From Streptomyces omiyaensis (GTDB lineage Bacteria > Actinomycetota > Actinomycetes > Streptomycetales > Streptomycetaceae), in NCBI RefSeq assembly GCF_014650895.1, contig NZ_BMVV01000007.1:62001-126000 (forward strand): DNA of 64,000 nucleotides, written 5' to 3'. Below are positions 40,636 through 48,177 of this stretch, one piece after another (the stretch's first letter is position 1; each line of letters begins with the position of its first letter). The position numbers were made by a program, and so were the translations under genes. The notes beneath the pieces were generated by a model. That model saw only the letters and a program-made list of their open reading frames with translations. It had not been told where the DNA came from and did not search any database.

Positions 40636-43341
40636 TCAGGACGTTTCTGTCGCGCTTTGATCGCTCCCCTGGCGGAGTGCGTTCCGCAGCCGCCTCGCCT
40701 GCGTCACCAGCTGTGACGAGCCCCGCGCCGCGGCGTGCCGTTCCAGTCCCGCGAGCTGTCCCGTCGCCCCACACCGTTCCACACAGTCCGCCGCAATGGC
40801 CAGCAGTTCACCCAAGCCGCGCATGGGCTGCTCGGCTTCCAGTAGAGGCGGCAACGCCTCCGACAGGATCGTCCACACGGTCCCGTACGCGCCCGTGGCA
40901 GCCGCGGTGCGGGCCGCGTCCGCGAGGCGGTTCGGCTTCATCGAGCGTTCGGCAAGAAGCCAGGCCAGATCCCTTCCCACCTGCCGGGCATCCAGATCCC
41001 CTCGTGAGGCCAGGACGAGCAGTGCGTCCACCGCACGAAGCCGGTCGTCCGCGTCACGGCAACCGAGGCCGAAGGCGAGCACCAGGGCGACGGCCCGGCC
41101 GACCTGTCCCTCCCCCTCGGCCAGAAGCGTCAGCGGGCCGGTCACGTCCCGTGCCGAATCCCCGTCGACCGCGCTCGCCATCGAGGACAGCAGACATGCC
41201 GCGAGCAGCTCGCGGTCGGCGGGCAGCAGCGTGGCCCAGCGCTCGGGAACCTGCTCCCAGTGGTAGCAGCGGCGCGCGTTCGGCAGCAGGCCACCGGCGA
41301 GCCAGTGCAGGCCCTTCGGGAACTCGTCACGGAACTCGGGACGCTTCGCCATCTCGACCAGGATCCGATCGACCAGCCACCAACGACCGGACTCCTTCTC
41401 CCCTCGCGGATGGAATCGAACCGTGGCGCCCAGAGGGTTCTCCGACCGGAGCCACTCGGCCAGCCGTGCCCCGGCCTTGCTGCCGAGCGCCTCCGCTTCG
41501 TCGGCGGCCTGTACGGCGGCGGCGTCCTGGCGGCGCACCCGCAGCAGGGCGTGCCCCAGGTCCATCGGCGCCGGTTCGAGCCCCGCGTCCGCGTACTCGC
41601 GAAGCCGGCGCACCAGCTCCAAGGGATCGATCCCCCCGGTGTGGCGGGTGGGCGTGGACAGGAGCAGCGGCAGTGTCCCGCCGCCGATCAGATGCGCGAC
41701 CTCCCAGACCCGGATGTCCTGCGTGACCTCCATCGCCCCGTGCACACAGGACGTCATCGGAACGGTCTGGTTCCGCCCGGCTCGCGTCCGTTCCCGCTTC
41801 ACCTTCCCCACGAGAGCCGCGAGCACGGCGTCCAGGCCACGCGCCCCGTGCCGGAAGTAGTCGTACCCGGTGTGGCCGAGGAAAGCGCCCGAATCCTGCC
41901 AGTACGCGTCGGCGAACGCCTCCTTCACCCGCGACGCGACCCTCTCCTTGTCCTTGTGCGCGTGCCGTACAAGGCCGTCGAGCGCCACCTCGAATTCCAT
42001 GGCATCGCCCGCGCGACGCTGCTGCACCAGCAGGTCCTCCACGAGCTCCTCCAGGCTTCCCTCCGTATCCCGCAGGATCTGAGGCTCCGGAACGGGAGGC
42101 AGGATCTCCTCGTACAGCAGGTGCTCCGGTTCCCCGAGGCCGCTCCCGAAGACCGTCTCCGCCGCCGACCTGTGCGCGGGACCGAGCAGTGAGGCCGCCT
42201 GGCCCAGCTCGCGGCGTGTCGCCTCGTCGACGGCCTTCAGATGGCGGGCCACGACCTGCAGCGCCCGCTCCTGAACCTCCGAGTCGTCGTGACCGAACGC
42301 GTCGGCGACCACCGGCAGCACCTCGCCCGCGAGCGCTGGGTTCTTCGTGAGGACCTTGTTCACCAGCGTCAGCTGGGCCCGCAGGAGCTTCTTCTCCGTA
42401 CGGAACAACACGCCCGCCGTCATCTCAGCAAACGCCCCGCCCGGCAGCGCCCCCTCGAGCGCCAGCCCGGACAGTATCTTCTGCGCGTACCCGGCGACCG
42501 TCGAGGTCGCGTCGGCGGTCATGCCGATCCAGTCGGCGATCCGGTCCCGCCGCTCATCCGCGTTCGGCGGCACCAGCTGCAGCAGGGCCAGTGGGAACCG
42601 CAGGTCACGGGAGCGTCCGCCACGCAGCAGCCGCGACACACAGAGGTCGACCAGCTCCGCGCGGTCGAGCACCCCTTCCTCCGTGAGCTTCGACAGCGCC
42701 GACGGCCAGTGAGCCGCCGAACCTTCCGTTCCCGACCAGGTCAGCTGGTCCGGGGTCTCCCGCATCGCGAGGGCATGGGCGACGAGCACCGGTGTCTGCG
42801 GATCGTTCCGCAGCGTCGTCAGGAGCCTGTCGTCGGTGATCTTCCGCATCCACCCGAGCACGTAACCGTCCGTCGCCGGAACCGTGGCTCCGGAGCTCTC
42901 CACCAGCGCCCGGATCAATGGGTAGCTCTCCTCGGCGACAGCGGGCTTGGCCGCCAACCGGTGAGCCACATCCGCACGCCACACGGGCGTGCGGTCGGTG
43001 AGCACCCGTAGCGCCAGGGCGCCGTCCTCCGTGCGCCAGCTCAGCAGATCACGCCCGCCCAGCCAGCTCGCAGCCGCCGCGGCCCCCGTGTGGCAGCCCG
43101 CTCCCGCGACGTACAGCGCCCGCCGGACCCGCGTCGCCTCCTGCCACCGGCTCCAGTCCCAGGAGCGCACCTCGGCGCGCAGGGCCTTGAGCCGTGTCAG
43201 CGCCTCCGCTCGGTCGGCCGCCTCCAGGCGCTCCAACAGCGCCGGCACCTCGCCGGCCCGGCCCGCGCGTACTGCCTTCATCAGGGCGTCGACGCCTTCG
43301 TCGTCGCCCTCGATCGTCCCGCTGATCACCTTCGTCGTCAT
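40636..43341 (-). CDS. DUF6493 family helical-repeat protein
   Basis: Large (901 residues) cytosolic protein with no signal peptide or membrane segment. The N-terminal two thirds are HEAT-like helical repeats (for example ESYPLIRALVESSGATVPAT, EVQERALQVVARHLKAVDEA). The recognisable family block is LPLLLSTPTRHTGGIDPLEL, followed by VRRLREYADAGLEPAPMDLG and LGHALLRVRR, which I know from DUF6493 proteins that co-occur with SWIM zinc fingers. ATG at 43341 or 43353 starts it. It lies 64 bases after the SWIM gene in the same direction and is certainly its operon partner. The function is unknown; an adaptor or DNA-linked scaffold is a guess. It has no ATPase or nuclease motif. Confidence 0.85.
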   Translation of the reverse strand: MTTKVISGTIEGDDEGVDALMKAVRAGRAGEVPALLERLEAADRAEALTRLKALRAEVRSWDWSRWQEATRVRRALYVAGAGCHTGAAAAASWLGGRDLLSWRTEDGALALRVLTDRTPVWRADVAHRLAAKPAVAEESYPLIRALVESSGATVPATDGYVLGWMRKITDDRLLTTLRNDPQTPVLVAHALAMRETPDQLTWSGTEGSAAHWPSALSKLTEEGVLDRAELVDLCVSRLLRGGRSRDLRFPLALLQLVPPNADERRDRIADWIGMTADATSTVAGYAQKILSGLALEGALPGGAFAEMTAGVLFRTEKKLLRAQLTLVNKVLTKNPALAGEVLPVVADAFGHDDSEVQERALQVVARHLKAVDEATRRELGQAASLLGPAHRSAAETVFGSGLGEPEHLLYEEILPPVPEPQILRDTEGSLEELVEDLLVQQRRAGDAMEFEVALDGLVRHAHKDKERVASRVKEAFADAYWQDSGAFLGHTGYDYFRHGARGLDAVLAALVGKVKRERTRAGRNQTVPMTSCVHGAMEVTQDIRVWEVAHLIGGGTLPLLLSTPTRHTGGIDPLELVRRLREYADAGLEPAPMDLGHALLRVRRQDAAAVQAADEAEALGSKAGARLAEWLRSENPLGATVRFHPRGEKESGRWWLVDRILVEMAKRPEFRDEFPKGLHWLAGGLLPNARRCYHWEQVPERWATLLPADRELLAACLLSSMASAVDGDSARDVTGPLTLLAEGEGQVGRAVALVLAFGLGCRDADDRLRAVDALLVLASRGDLDARQVGRDLAWLLAERSMKPNRLADAARTAAATGAYGTVWTILSEALPPLLEAEQPMRGLGELLAIAADCVERCGATGQLAGLERHAAARGSSQLVTQARRLRNALRQGSDQSATETS

Positions 43342-43405
43342 CTCCGCCCCCATGAGTGGCTCGTTCCGTTCCTGCCGGCCGCTGTCGACGGCTCGGCCCC
43401 CGCGG

Positions 43406-44773
43406 TCATGCAGCCCCCGCCACGACCATTCCGCCGCGGACCATCCGTACCGCCAGCGCGTGCTTGCAAGGCCCACGACGTCCGCGGTGGTCGGCCCACC
43501 ACGCACACGTGCAGGTCGGTGTCCCGTCCGACCAGCGCACCCGGTACCGACGCTCCCCGGAGACCACCGTCGCCAGATCCCCCTCCAGACACACCGCACC
43601 GTCCGCTACCAGGCGTCTCGCCGAGACGAGACGGGGATTGTGCCGCTCCGCGCGGTCCGCGTCGTAGGGGAGTTCCCGATGGAAGTACGCGGCGTCCGCG
43701 ACGTCGTAGCCGACCCGGCCGGCGGTGCCCAACCGCGTCAGGGCGGCGCGGACCCGATCGACGGGGAGACCGGACTGCTCGGAGAGATCGGCCGGGTCGA
43801 TCCGCGGCTCCCAGGCGAGAAGGACCGCGATCAGCTCCGCGTCCGCCGCGGCGTCGTCCGTCGCGAGGGCCTCCAGCACCCCTCCCTCCCCGGAGAACCC
43901 TCGGGCCGGATCGGGGGAGAGGGTGAGCGTCAGTCTCATCCCCGGCAGAACCACCTCCCAGGCGCTGGGCGCGGCCGGACCGTCGGCCACCGGCCCGTAC
44001 ACACGGAACCCCGTCGCGAACCGCAGAACCCTCTCCAGGGCGGCGAGCCGGTCCGGTCCCGGCAGACACACGGCCCCCGCCCCCGGCCGCGTCGTCGGGC
44101 GTAGTGTCCGACCCGACTGGACTACCCACAGCGGCGGCCTTCCCCGACTCTGCGAGCGCGGCAGCCCACGCAGGAACCGTACGGCCTCGGCGCCGGTCAG
44201 CTCGGCCCGCAGATCGAAACGGGCCGAGGCGACCTGCGCCTCCGCGAAGCCGCGCAGCCAGCGGTCCGGCAGGGGAACCTTCTTCTCCACCACGGATCCG
44301 GCGAGCGTCGTGACCGCCATCTCCTCCGGACCCACCCGCAGATGTATCGGATCGTTCCCGGTCATCCGCGAAAGCGCCTCCCGCAACGGGTCGTTCACGT
44401 CCACGTTCGTCGTGCCGTGGCCCGTCTCCGCACCGCCCAGGCCCTCGTCGAGCACGTCGAGCCGCGCGTACACACCGCCGCAGGCGGAGAAGGACTCGAA
44501 CCGCAGCCGGTCCCCGTTCCCCGTGACGACGGGATCCAGGGAGCCCGGTCTCGCCCGCTGGTGGTAGCGGGCCGCGGCCACGTCCGCGACCGCCAGCAGA
44601 CCGCGGGCGGCGACCTGCGGCGACGCCAGGAACCCGGCGAAGAAACGGGGGTGCGCCTCTGCGCCGCGAGGGGTCAGACCTCCGGCCGTCTCCAGGCCGA
44701 GGAGGCGGCCGGAAGCCGTGGACTCGAGGGAAGAAGGGCGTGCGTAGGCGAGCGCCTGAACGGATCGCGTCAT
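43406..44773 (-). CDS. SWIM zinc finger family protein
   Basis: A 455-residue protein ending in a SWIM zinc finger: Cys-X-Cys in GTPTCTCAWWADHRGRRG followed by the Cys-X-His of PCKHALAVRM (about residues 425-445). The preceding RRYRVRWSDG is the usual lead-in. The rest is a helical and beta region with no enzyme motif. SWIM domains bind DNA or protein and occur in a poorly understood conserved neighbourhood with MoxR ATPases and VWA proteins; here only DUF6493 accompanies it. TACGGT (reverse, 44786-44781) ends 7 bases before ATG 44773, so the transcript is probably leaderless and the perfect 38-bp palindrome at 44805-44842 lies just upstream of its -35 region. Confidence 0.9.
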   Translation of the reverse strand: MTRSVQALAYARPSSLESTASGRLLGLETAGGLTPRGAEAHPRFFAGFLASPQVAARGLLAVADVAAARYHQRARPGSLDPVVTGNGDRLRFESFSACGGVYARLDVLDEGLGGAETGHGTTNVDVNDPLREALSRMTGNDPIHLRVGPEEMAVTTLAGSVVEKKVPLPDRWLRGFAEAQVASARFDLRAELTGAEAVRFLRGLPRSQSRGRPPLWVVQSGRTLRPTTRPGAGAVCLPGPDRLAALERVLRFATGFRVYGPVADGPAAPSAWEVVLPGMRLTLTLSPDPARGFSGEGGVLEALATDDAAADAELIAVLLAWEPRIDPADLSEQSGLPVDRVRAALTRLGTAGRVGYDVADAAYFHRELPYDADRAERHNPRLVSARRLVADGAVCLEGDLATVVSGERRYRVRWSDGTPTCTCAWWADHRGRRGPCKHALAVRMVRGGMVVAGAA

Positions 44774-44804
44774 GCAAACGACCGTAGGGCCTCCCACTGA
44801 CATC

Positions 44805-44842
44805 GCGCTTTTGTCCACAGGCCGGCCTGTGGACAAAAGCGC
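44805..44842. promoter_or_regulatory. 38-bp perfect palindrome with two consensus DnaA boxes
   Basis: The arm GCGCTTTTGTCCACAGGCC (44805-44823) is followed at once by its exact reverse complement (44824-44842). Each arm holds TTGTCCACA, the Streptomyces consensus DnaA box (44811-44819, and reversed at 44828-44836), so the boxes face each other with 8 bp between. It is 16 bases after the phosphatase stop and 32 bases before the SWIM gene start. It may be a DnaA-binding operator, a titration site, or simply a terminator for the phosphatase gene. Confidence 0.85.
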
Positions 44843-44858
44843 ATCGGCGAAGACCGGG

Positions 44859-46487
44859 CTACTGTCCGACCAGCCCCGGTCGCAGGACCTTCGTGAACAG
44901 CACGGTGTCGTCATCCCCCCGCAGACGGACCGTCAGTTCGCCGCTCCCTCCGTCGATGTCGACCTCCCCGAAGTACTGGGGACTCTCCATCGGGGAGACG
45001 TTCGCCCGCTCCGGCGCCCGCACGAAGACCCGCTCCGGACCGAACGTCGCATCCAGCTTGTTGGCCGGGAAACCGCCGGCGGCCAGCGGTCCCGACACGA
45101 ACTCCCAGAAGGGAGCGAAGTCCTGGAAGGCGGCCCGCTCCGGCGCGTAGTGCTGCGCCGAGGTGTAGTGGACGTCCGCGGTCAGCCACACCGTGCCGGT
45201 GATCCGCCGGTGCTTGACGAAACGCAGCAGCTCGGCGATCTGCAGCTCCCGCCCGAGCGGCGCGCCGGGATCGCCCTGCGCGATCGCCTCGAAGGCGGTC
45301 GCGCCGTCCGGCACGACCAGTCCGATCGGCATGTCGGCGGCCAGCACCTTCCACACCGCTCGTGACCGCGACAACTCGCGCTTCAGCCAGGCGAGCTGCT
45401 CCGTACCGAGGATGCCGGTGGCGTCGTCCGCCTGCCGCCCGGCGGAGTTGGCATTGCGGTACGAGCGCATGTCCAGCACGAAGACGTCGAGCAGCGGCCC
45501 GTACCGCACCACCCGGTGCATGCGGCCGCCGGTTGCCGCCCCCACCGCTCCCGGACCGGGACCGGCTCGCAGGGTGGAGACCGGGAAGTACTCGCTGAAA
45601 GCGCGCGACGCCCGGGCCGCCAGCACGTCCACGTCCTTCTCCGCATAGCGCGCGTCGTCGAGGATCTGTCCCGGGTACCAGTTGTTGCGCACCTCGTGGT
45701 CGTCCCACTGGACCACCGTCGGCACCTGTGCGTTGAACGCCCGGACGTTGCGGTCGAGCAGGTTGTAGCGGAAATTACCCCGGTACTCGTCGAGAGTCTC
45801 GGCGACCTTCGCCTTCTCGGGAGTCACCAGATTGCGCCAGACCCTGCCGTCGGGGAGCGCCACCGACGCCTGCAGCGGCCCGTCCGCGTAGACGGTGTCG
45901 CCGCTGCAGAGAAAGAAATCGGGGTCGAGGCGGCGCATGGCCTCGAAGGCCCTGAACCCCCCGATGTCCGGATTGATGCCCCAGCCCTGACCGGCGATGT
46001 CCCCGGACCAGAGGAACCGGACCCCGTCGAGACGTCGCTCCGGAGCCGTACGGAAGGTGCCGAGAACGGGTTCACTCGTACGGCGCGGGTCATCGAGGTC
46101 GGAGAGTACGACCCGGTAGTGGATCTGCTCGCCCGGCGGAAGACCCCGGAGGAACGTCGTCCCCGTGAAGTCGGAACCCGCACCCAACGACGGCCCGTGA
46201 TGGCGGCGGACCCGTCGGAACGACTCCGTCGCCGACGTCTCGACGATCATTCGTGCGGGCCGGTCCGACCTCGCCCACACCAGCCCCGAGCGGGCGGTGA
46301 CGTCACCCGTCTGCACACCCCACCGGGCCTCGGGGCGCCCCGACAGAGCGAACGCCGGCGCCGCGAGTCCGGCGCCCCCGAGGGCGAGCCCCGCGGAGGC
46401 CGCGAGGGAGCCGCGCAACAGACTGCGGCGCGCGGGCGCCGGCGGAAGCGGAGCGGCGAGATGACGACCGGGCGGATTCGCGGGCAT
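44859..46487 (-). CDS. phoD: Alkaline phosphatase D (PhoD) family phosphodiesterase, Tat-exported
   Basis: Secreted calcium/iron-type metallophosphoesterase of 542 residues that scavenges phosphate from esters or cell-wall teichoic acid. The twin-arginine signal is RRSLLRG at residues 20-26 with a hydrophobic stretch ending in APAFA. The PhoD N-terminal domain (ARWGVQTGDVTARSGLVWAR) precedes the catalytic domain: FLWSGDIAGQG, DFFLCSGDTVYADG, VVQWDDHEVRNNW with the metal ligands, and WLTADVHYTSAQ. GGAGG lies 8 bases before ATG 46487. A PhoP-box-like pair of 11-bp repeats lies about 115-135 bases upstream. The symbol is family-level; Streptomyces often have several PhoD paralogues. Confidence 0.9.
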   Translation of the reverse strand: MPANPPGRHLAAPLPPAPARRSLLRGSLAASAGLALGGAGLAAPAFALSGRPEARWGVQTGDVTARSGLVWARSDRPARMIVETSATESFRRVRRHHGPSLGAGSDFTGTTFLRGLPPGEQIHYRVVLSDLDDPRRTSEPVLGTFRTAPERRLDGVRFLWSGDIAGQGWGINPDIGGFRAFEAMRRLDPDFFLCSGDTVYADGPLQASVALPDGRVWRNLVTPEKAKVAETLDEYRGNFRYNLLDRNVRAFNAQVPTVVQWDDHEVRNNWYPGQILDDARYAEKDVDVLAARASRAFSEYFPVSTLRAGPGPGAVGAATGGRMHRVVRYGPLLDVFVLDMRSYRNANSAGRQADDATGILGTEQLAWLKRELSRSRAVWKVLAADMPIGLVVPDGATAFEAIAQGDPGAPLGRELQIAELLRFVKHRRITGTVWLTADVHYTSAQHYAPERAAFQDFAPFWEFVSGPLAAGGFPANKLDATFGPERVFVRAPERANVSPMESPQYFGEVDIDGGSGELTVRLRGDDDTVLFTKVLRPGLVGQ

Positions 46488-46599
46488 GTGAGACCTCCGA
46501 GAGGGCAACGGGGCGAAAGCGACGTCATCGCACGACGCCAAGGCCGAACTCCAGGAAGAGGGTTCGCGCCGAACCCCTGCCTAACCGCCGGGAGCGGCC

Positions 46600-46621
46600 A
46601 CCGCGCGAACCCCGCGTGAAT
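46600..46621 (-). promoter_or_regulatory. Candidate PHO box upstream of phoD
   Basis: On the reverse strand two contiguous 11-base units read ATTCACGCGGG (46621-46611) and GTTCGCGCGGT (46610-46600). The Streptomyces PhoP direct-repeat unit is close to GTTCACCCGGN; the first unit differs at two positions and the second at two. The location in front of a PhoD gene supports it. Confidence 0.45.
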
Positions 46622-46651
46622 ACCTCACTCCCGCCGCTCCACGCCGCGGCC

Positions 46652-48130
46652 TCACCGCGCGTCGAACGCCTCCGCGACCCGTCGCACTCCGGCCGCGATG
46701 GCCGTCGGTGTCTGATGCGCGTACCCGATGACGAGCCGCACGTTTCCGTCCGCCGGTCGCCTCGTCCCGTACTCCTCCAGCGCGCGCAGGGCCACGCCCG
46801 CGTCCGCCGCGCGGGCCAGGAAGCGGTCGGTGGGCCCGTAGCGGTCCGGAAGGCAGGCGATCACGTGCAACCCGGCCGCGATCCCGGTGACCGAAGTCCC
46901 GGGAAAGCAGGCGTCCAACGCCGTCAGCAGCGCGTCGCGCCGCTCTCGGTAGACGCGCTGACAACGGCGCAACTGCCGGTCGTACCCACCACTCGTCACC
47001 AGGTGCGCCATCGTCGCCTGATCGAGCGCCGGATGCCCCAGATCCATCGTCCGCTTCCGCTCGACGACCTCGTCGAGCAGCGACCCGGGCACGACCATCC
47101 AGCCGAGCCGCAGCCCCGGCGCGAGCGACTTGCTCACCGAACCGGCGTACACGACCCGTTCGGGATCCAGCCCCTGGAGCGCGCCCACGGGAGCCCGGTC
47201 GTAGCGGAAGTCGCCGTCGTAGTCGTCCTCCAGGACGTACCCGTCCACCGCCCGCGCCCAGTCCAGGAGCATGCCGCGCCGCTCGGCCGACCACGCGATC
47301 CCGGAGGGGAACTGATGGGACGGCGTCACCACCACGGCACGCACACCCGCCGCGTCGAGAGACGCGGGAAGCAAGCCCTCGTCGTCGAGGGGAAGCCACA
47401 TCGTCTCCAGACCGGTCGCCGCGAAGAGCCGAGCGTGCTCAGGGCTCCCGGGGTCCTCCACCCCCACCCCGGCGTGGCCCCTCGTCCGGAGTACGGATCC
47501 CATCAGCGTCGCCGCCTGCGCCACCCCCGAGCACACCACGAGGCGATCGGGGTCGGCCACCACACCCCGCCGCCGGGCCAACAGCCCCGCGAGCGCGGCA
47601 CGCAGCACGGGCAACCCGCGTGGATCCGGGTAGCTGAGTGAGTGGTGCGGCAGCGCGGCGAGCACCGCCCGCTGCGCCGTCGCCCAGGCCGAACGGGGGA
47701 AGAGGGAGAGGTCCGGCACACCGGGCCGGAAGTCGACGGTGGCCTCGGAGCCGTACGCGTCCGGCGGCGGCGGTGCGTGCACGCCGGGGGACGTGACAGC
47801 CCGCATCGTTCGAACCGCGCCGCTCACCCAGGTGCCCGAGCCCCGGTCGCTGCGCAGGTAGCCCTCCGCCGTCAACTGCTCGTACGCCTCCGTGACCAGC
47901 CCCCGGGAGACGCCCAGGTCCGCGGCGAGCGCCCGGCTCGACGGCAGACGCGTGCCGGCGCCGAGCCGTCCGGTCCGCACCGCCTCGCGCAACGCCTCCT
48001 GCAGCGCGTGGCCGCGTCGGCGCGCGGGCGCCGAGGCGGCAGGAAGCAGCACCTCCCACGCCGGTTGTGCGTCGGCGTCCCGTGCCGAAGGCCTCGCCGT
48101 CGTACTCGAAGTGGTCCCCGATGGCGTCAT
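46652..48130 (-). CDS. MocR-type GntR regulator with aminotransferase domain
   Basis: A 492-residue fusion of an N-terminal winged helix (ALQEALREAVRTGRLGAGTR, then LAADLGVSRGLVTEAYEQLT) with a class I aminotransferase-like domain. The PLP Lys is in VVYAGSVSKSLAPGLRLGWM and the Asp/Tyr region is YVLEDDYDGDFRYDRAP. In MocR proteins the second domain senses PLP or an amino-donor rather than catalysing transamination. ATG 48130 is chosen; a longer form is possible. It is divergent from an EamA exporter 47 bases away, the commonest MocR target pairing. It probably controls that exporter; the effector is unknown. Confidence 0.92.
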   Translation of the reverse strand: MTPSGTTSSTTARPSARDADAQPAWEVLLPAASAPARRRGHALQEALREAVRTGRLGAGTRLPSSRALAADLGVSRGLVTEAYEQLTAEGYLRSDRGSGTWVSGAVRTMRAVTSPGVHAPPPPDAYGSEATVDFRPGVPDLSLFPRSAWATAQRAVLAALPHHSLSYPDPRGLPVLRAALAGLLARRRGVVADPDRLVVCSGVAQAATLMGSVLRTRGHAGVGVEDPGSPEHARLFAATGLETMWLPLDDEGLLPASLDAAGVRAVVVTPSHQFPSGIAWSAERRGMLLDWARAVDGYVLEDDYDGDFRYDRAPVGALQGLDPERVVYAGSVSKSLAPGLRLGWMVVPGSLLDEVVERKRTMDLGHPALDQATMAHLVTSGGYDRQLRRCQRVYRERRDALLTALDACFPGTSVTGIAAGLHVIACLPDRYGPTDRFLARAADAGVALRALEEYGTRRPADGNVRLVIGYAHQTPTAIAAGVRRVAEAFDAR

Positions 48131-48141
48131 GGAAGTGGACC

Positions 48142-48170
48142 TTAACCCGGGCCGCACGGCTCCCTAGCGT
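48142..48170 (+). promoter_or_regulatory. Promoter of the EamA gene
   Basis: TTAACC (48142-48147), a 17-base spacer and TAGCGT (48165-48170) form a good -35/-10 pair. ATG 48178 follows 7 bases after the -10, so the transcript would be leaderless even though AGGAG overlaps this interval. The MocR regulator must bind here or just upstream. Confidence 0.65.
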
Positions 48171-48177
48171 CAGGAGC

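Noticed and set aside
44805..44842. Origin of replication
   Set aside because: Only two DnaA boxes, no dnaA/dnaN neighbourhood and no further boxes nearby; Streptomyces oriC has many.
46652..48130. Stand-alone aminotransferase
   Set aside because: The N-terminal GntR winged helix and divergent exporter identify a MocR regulator.
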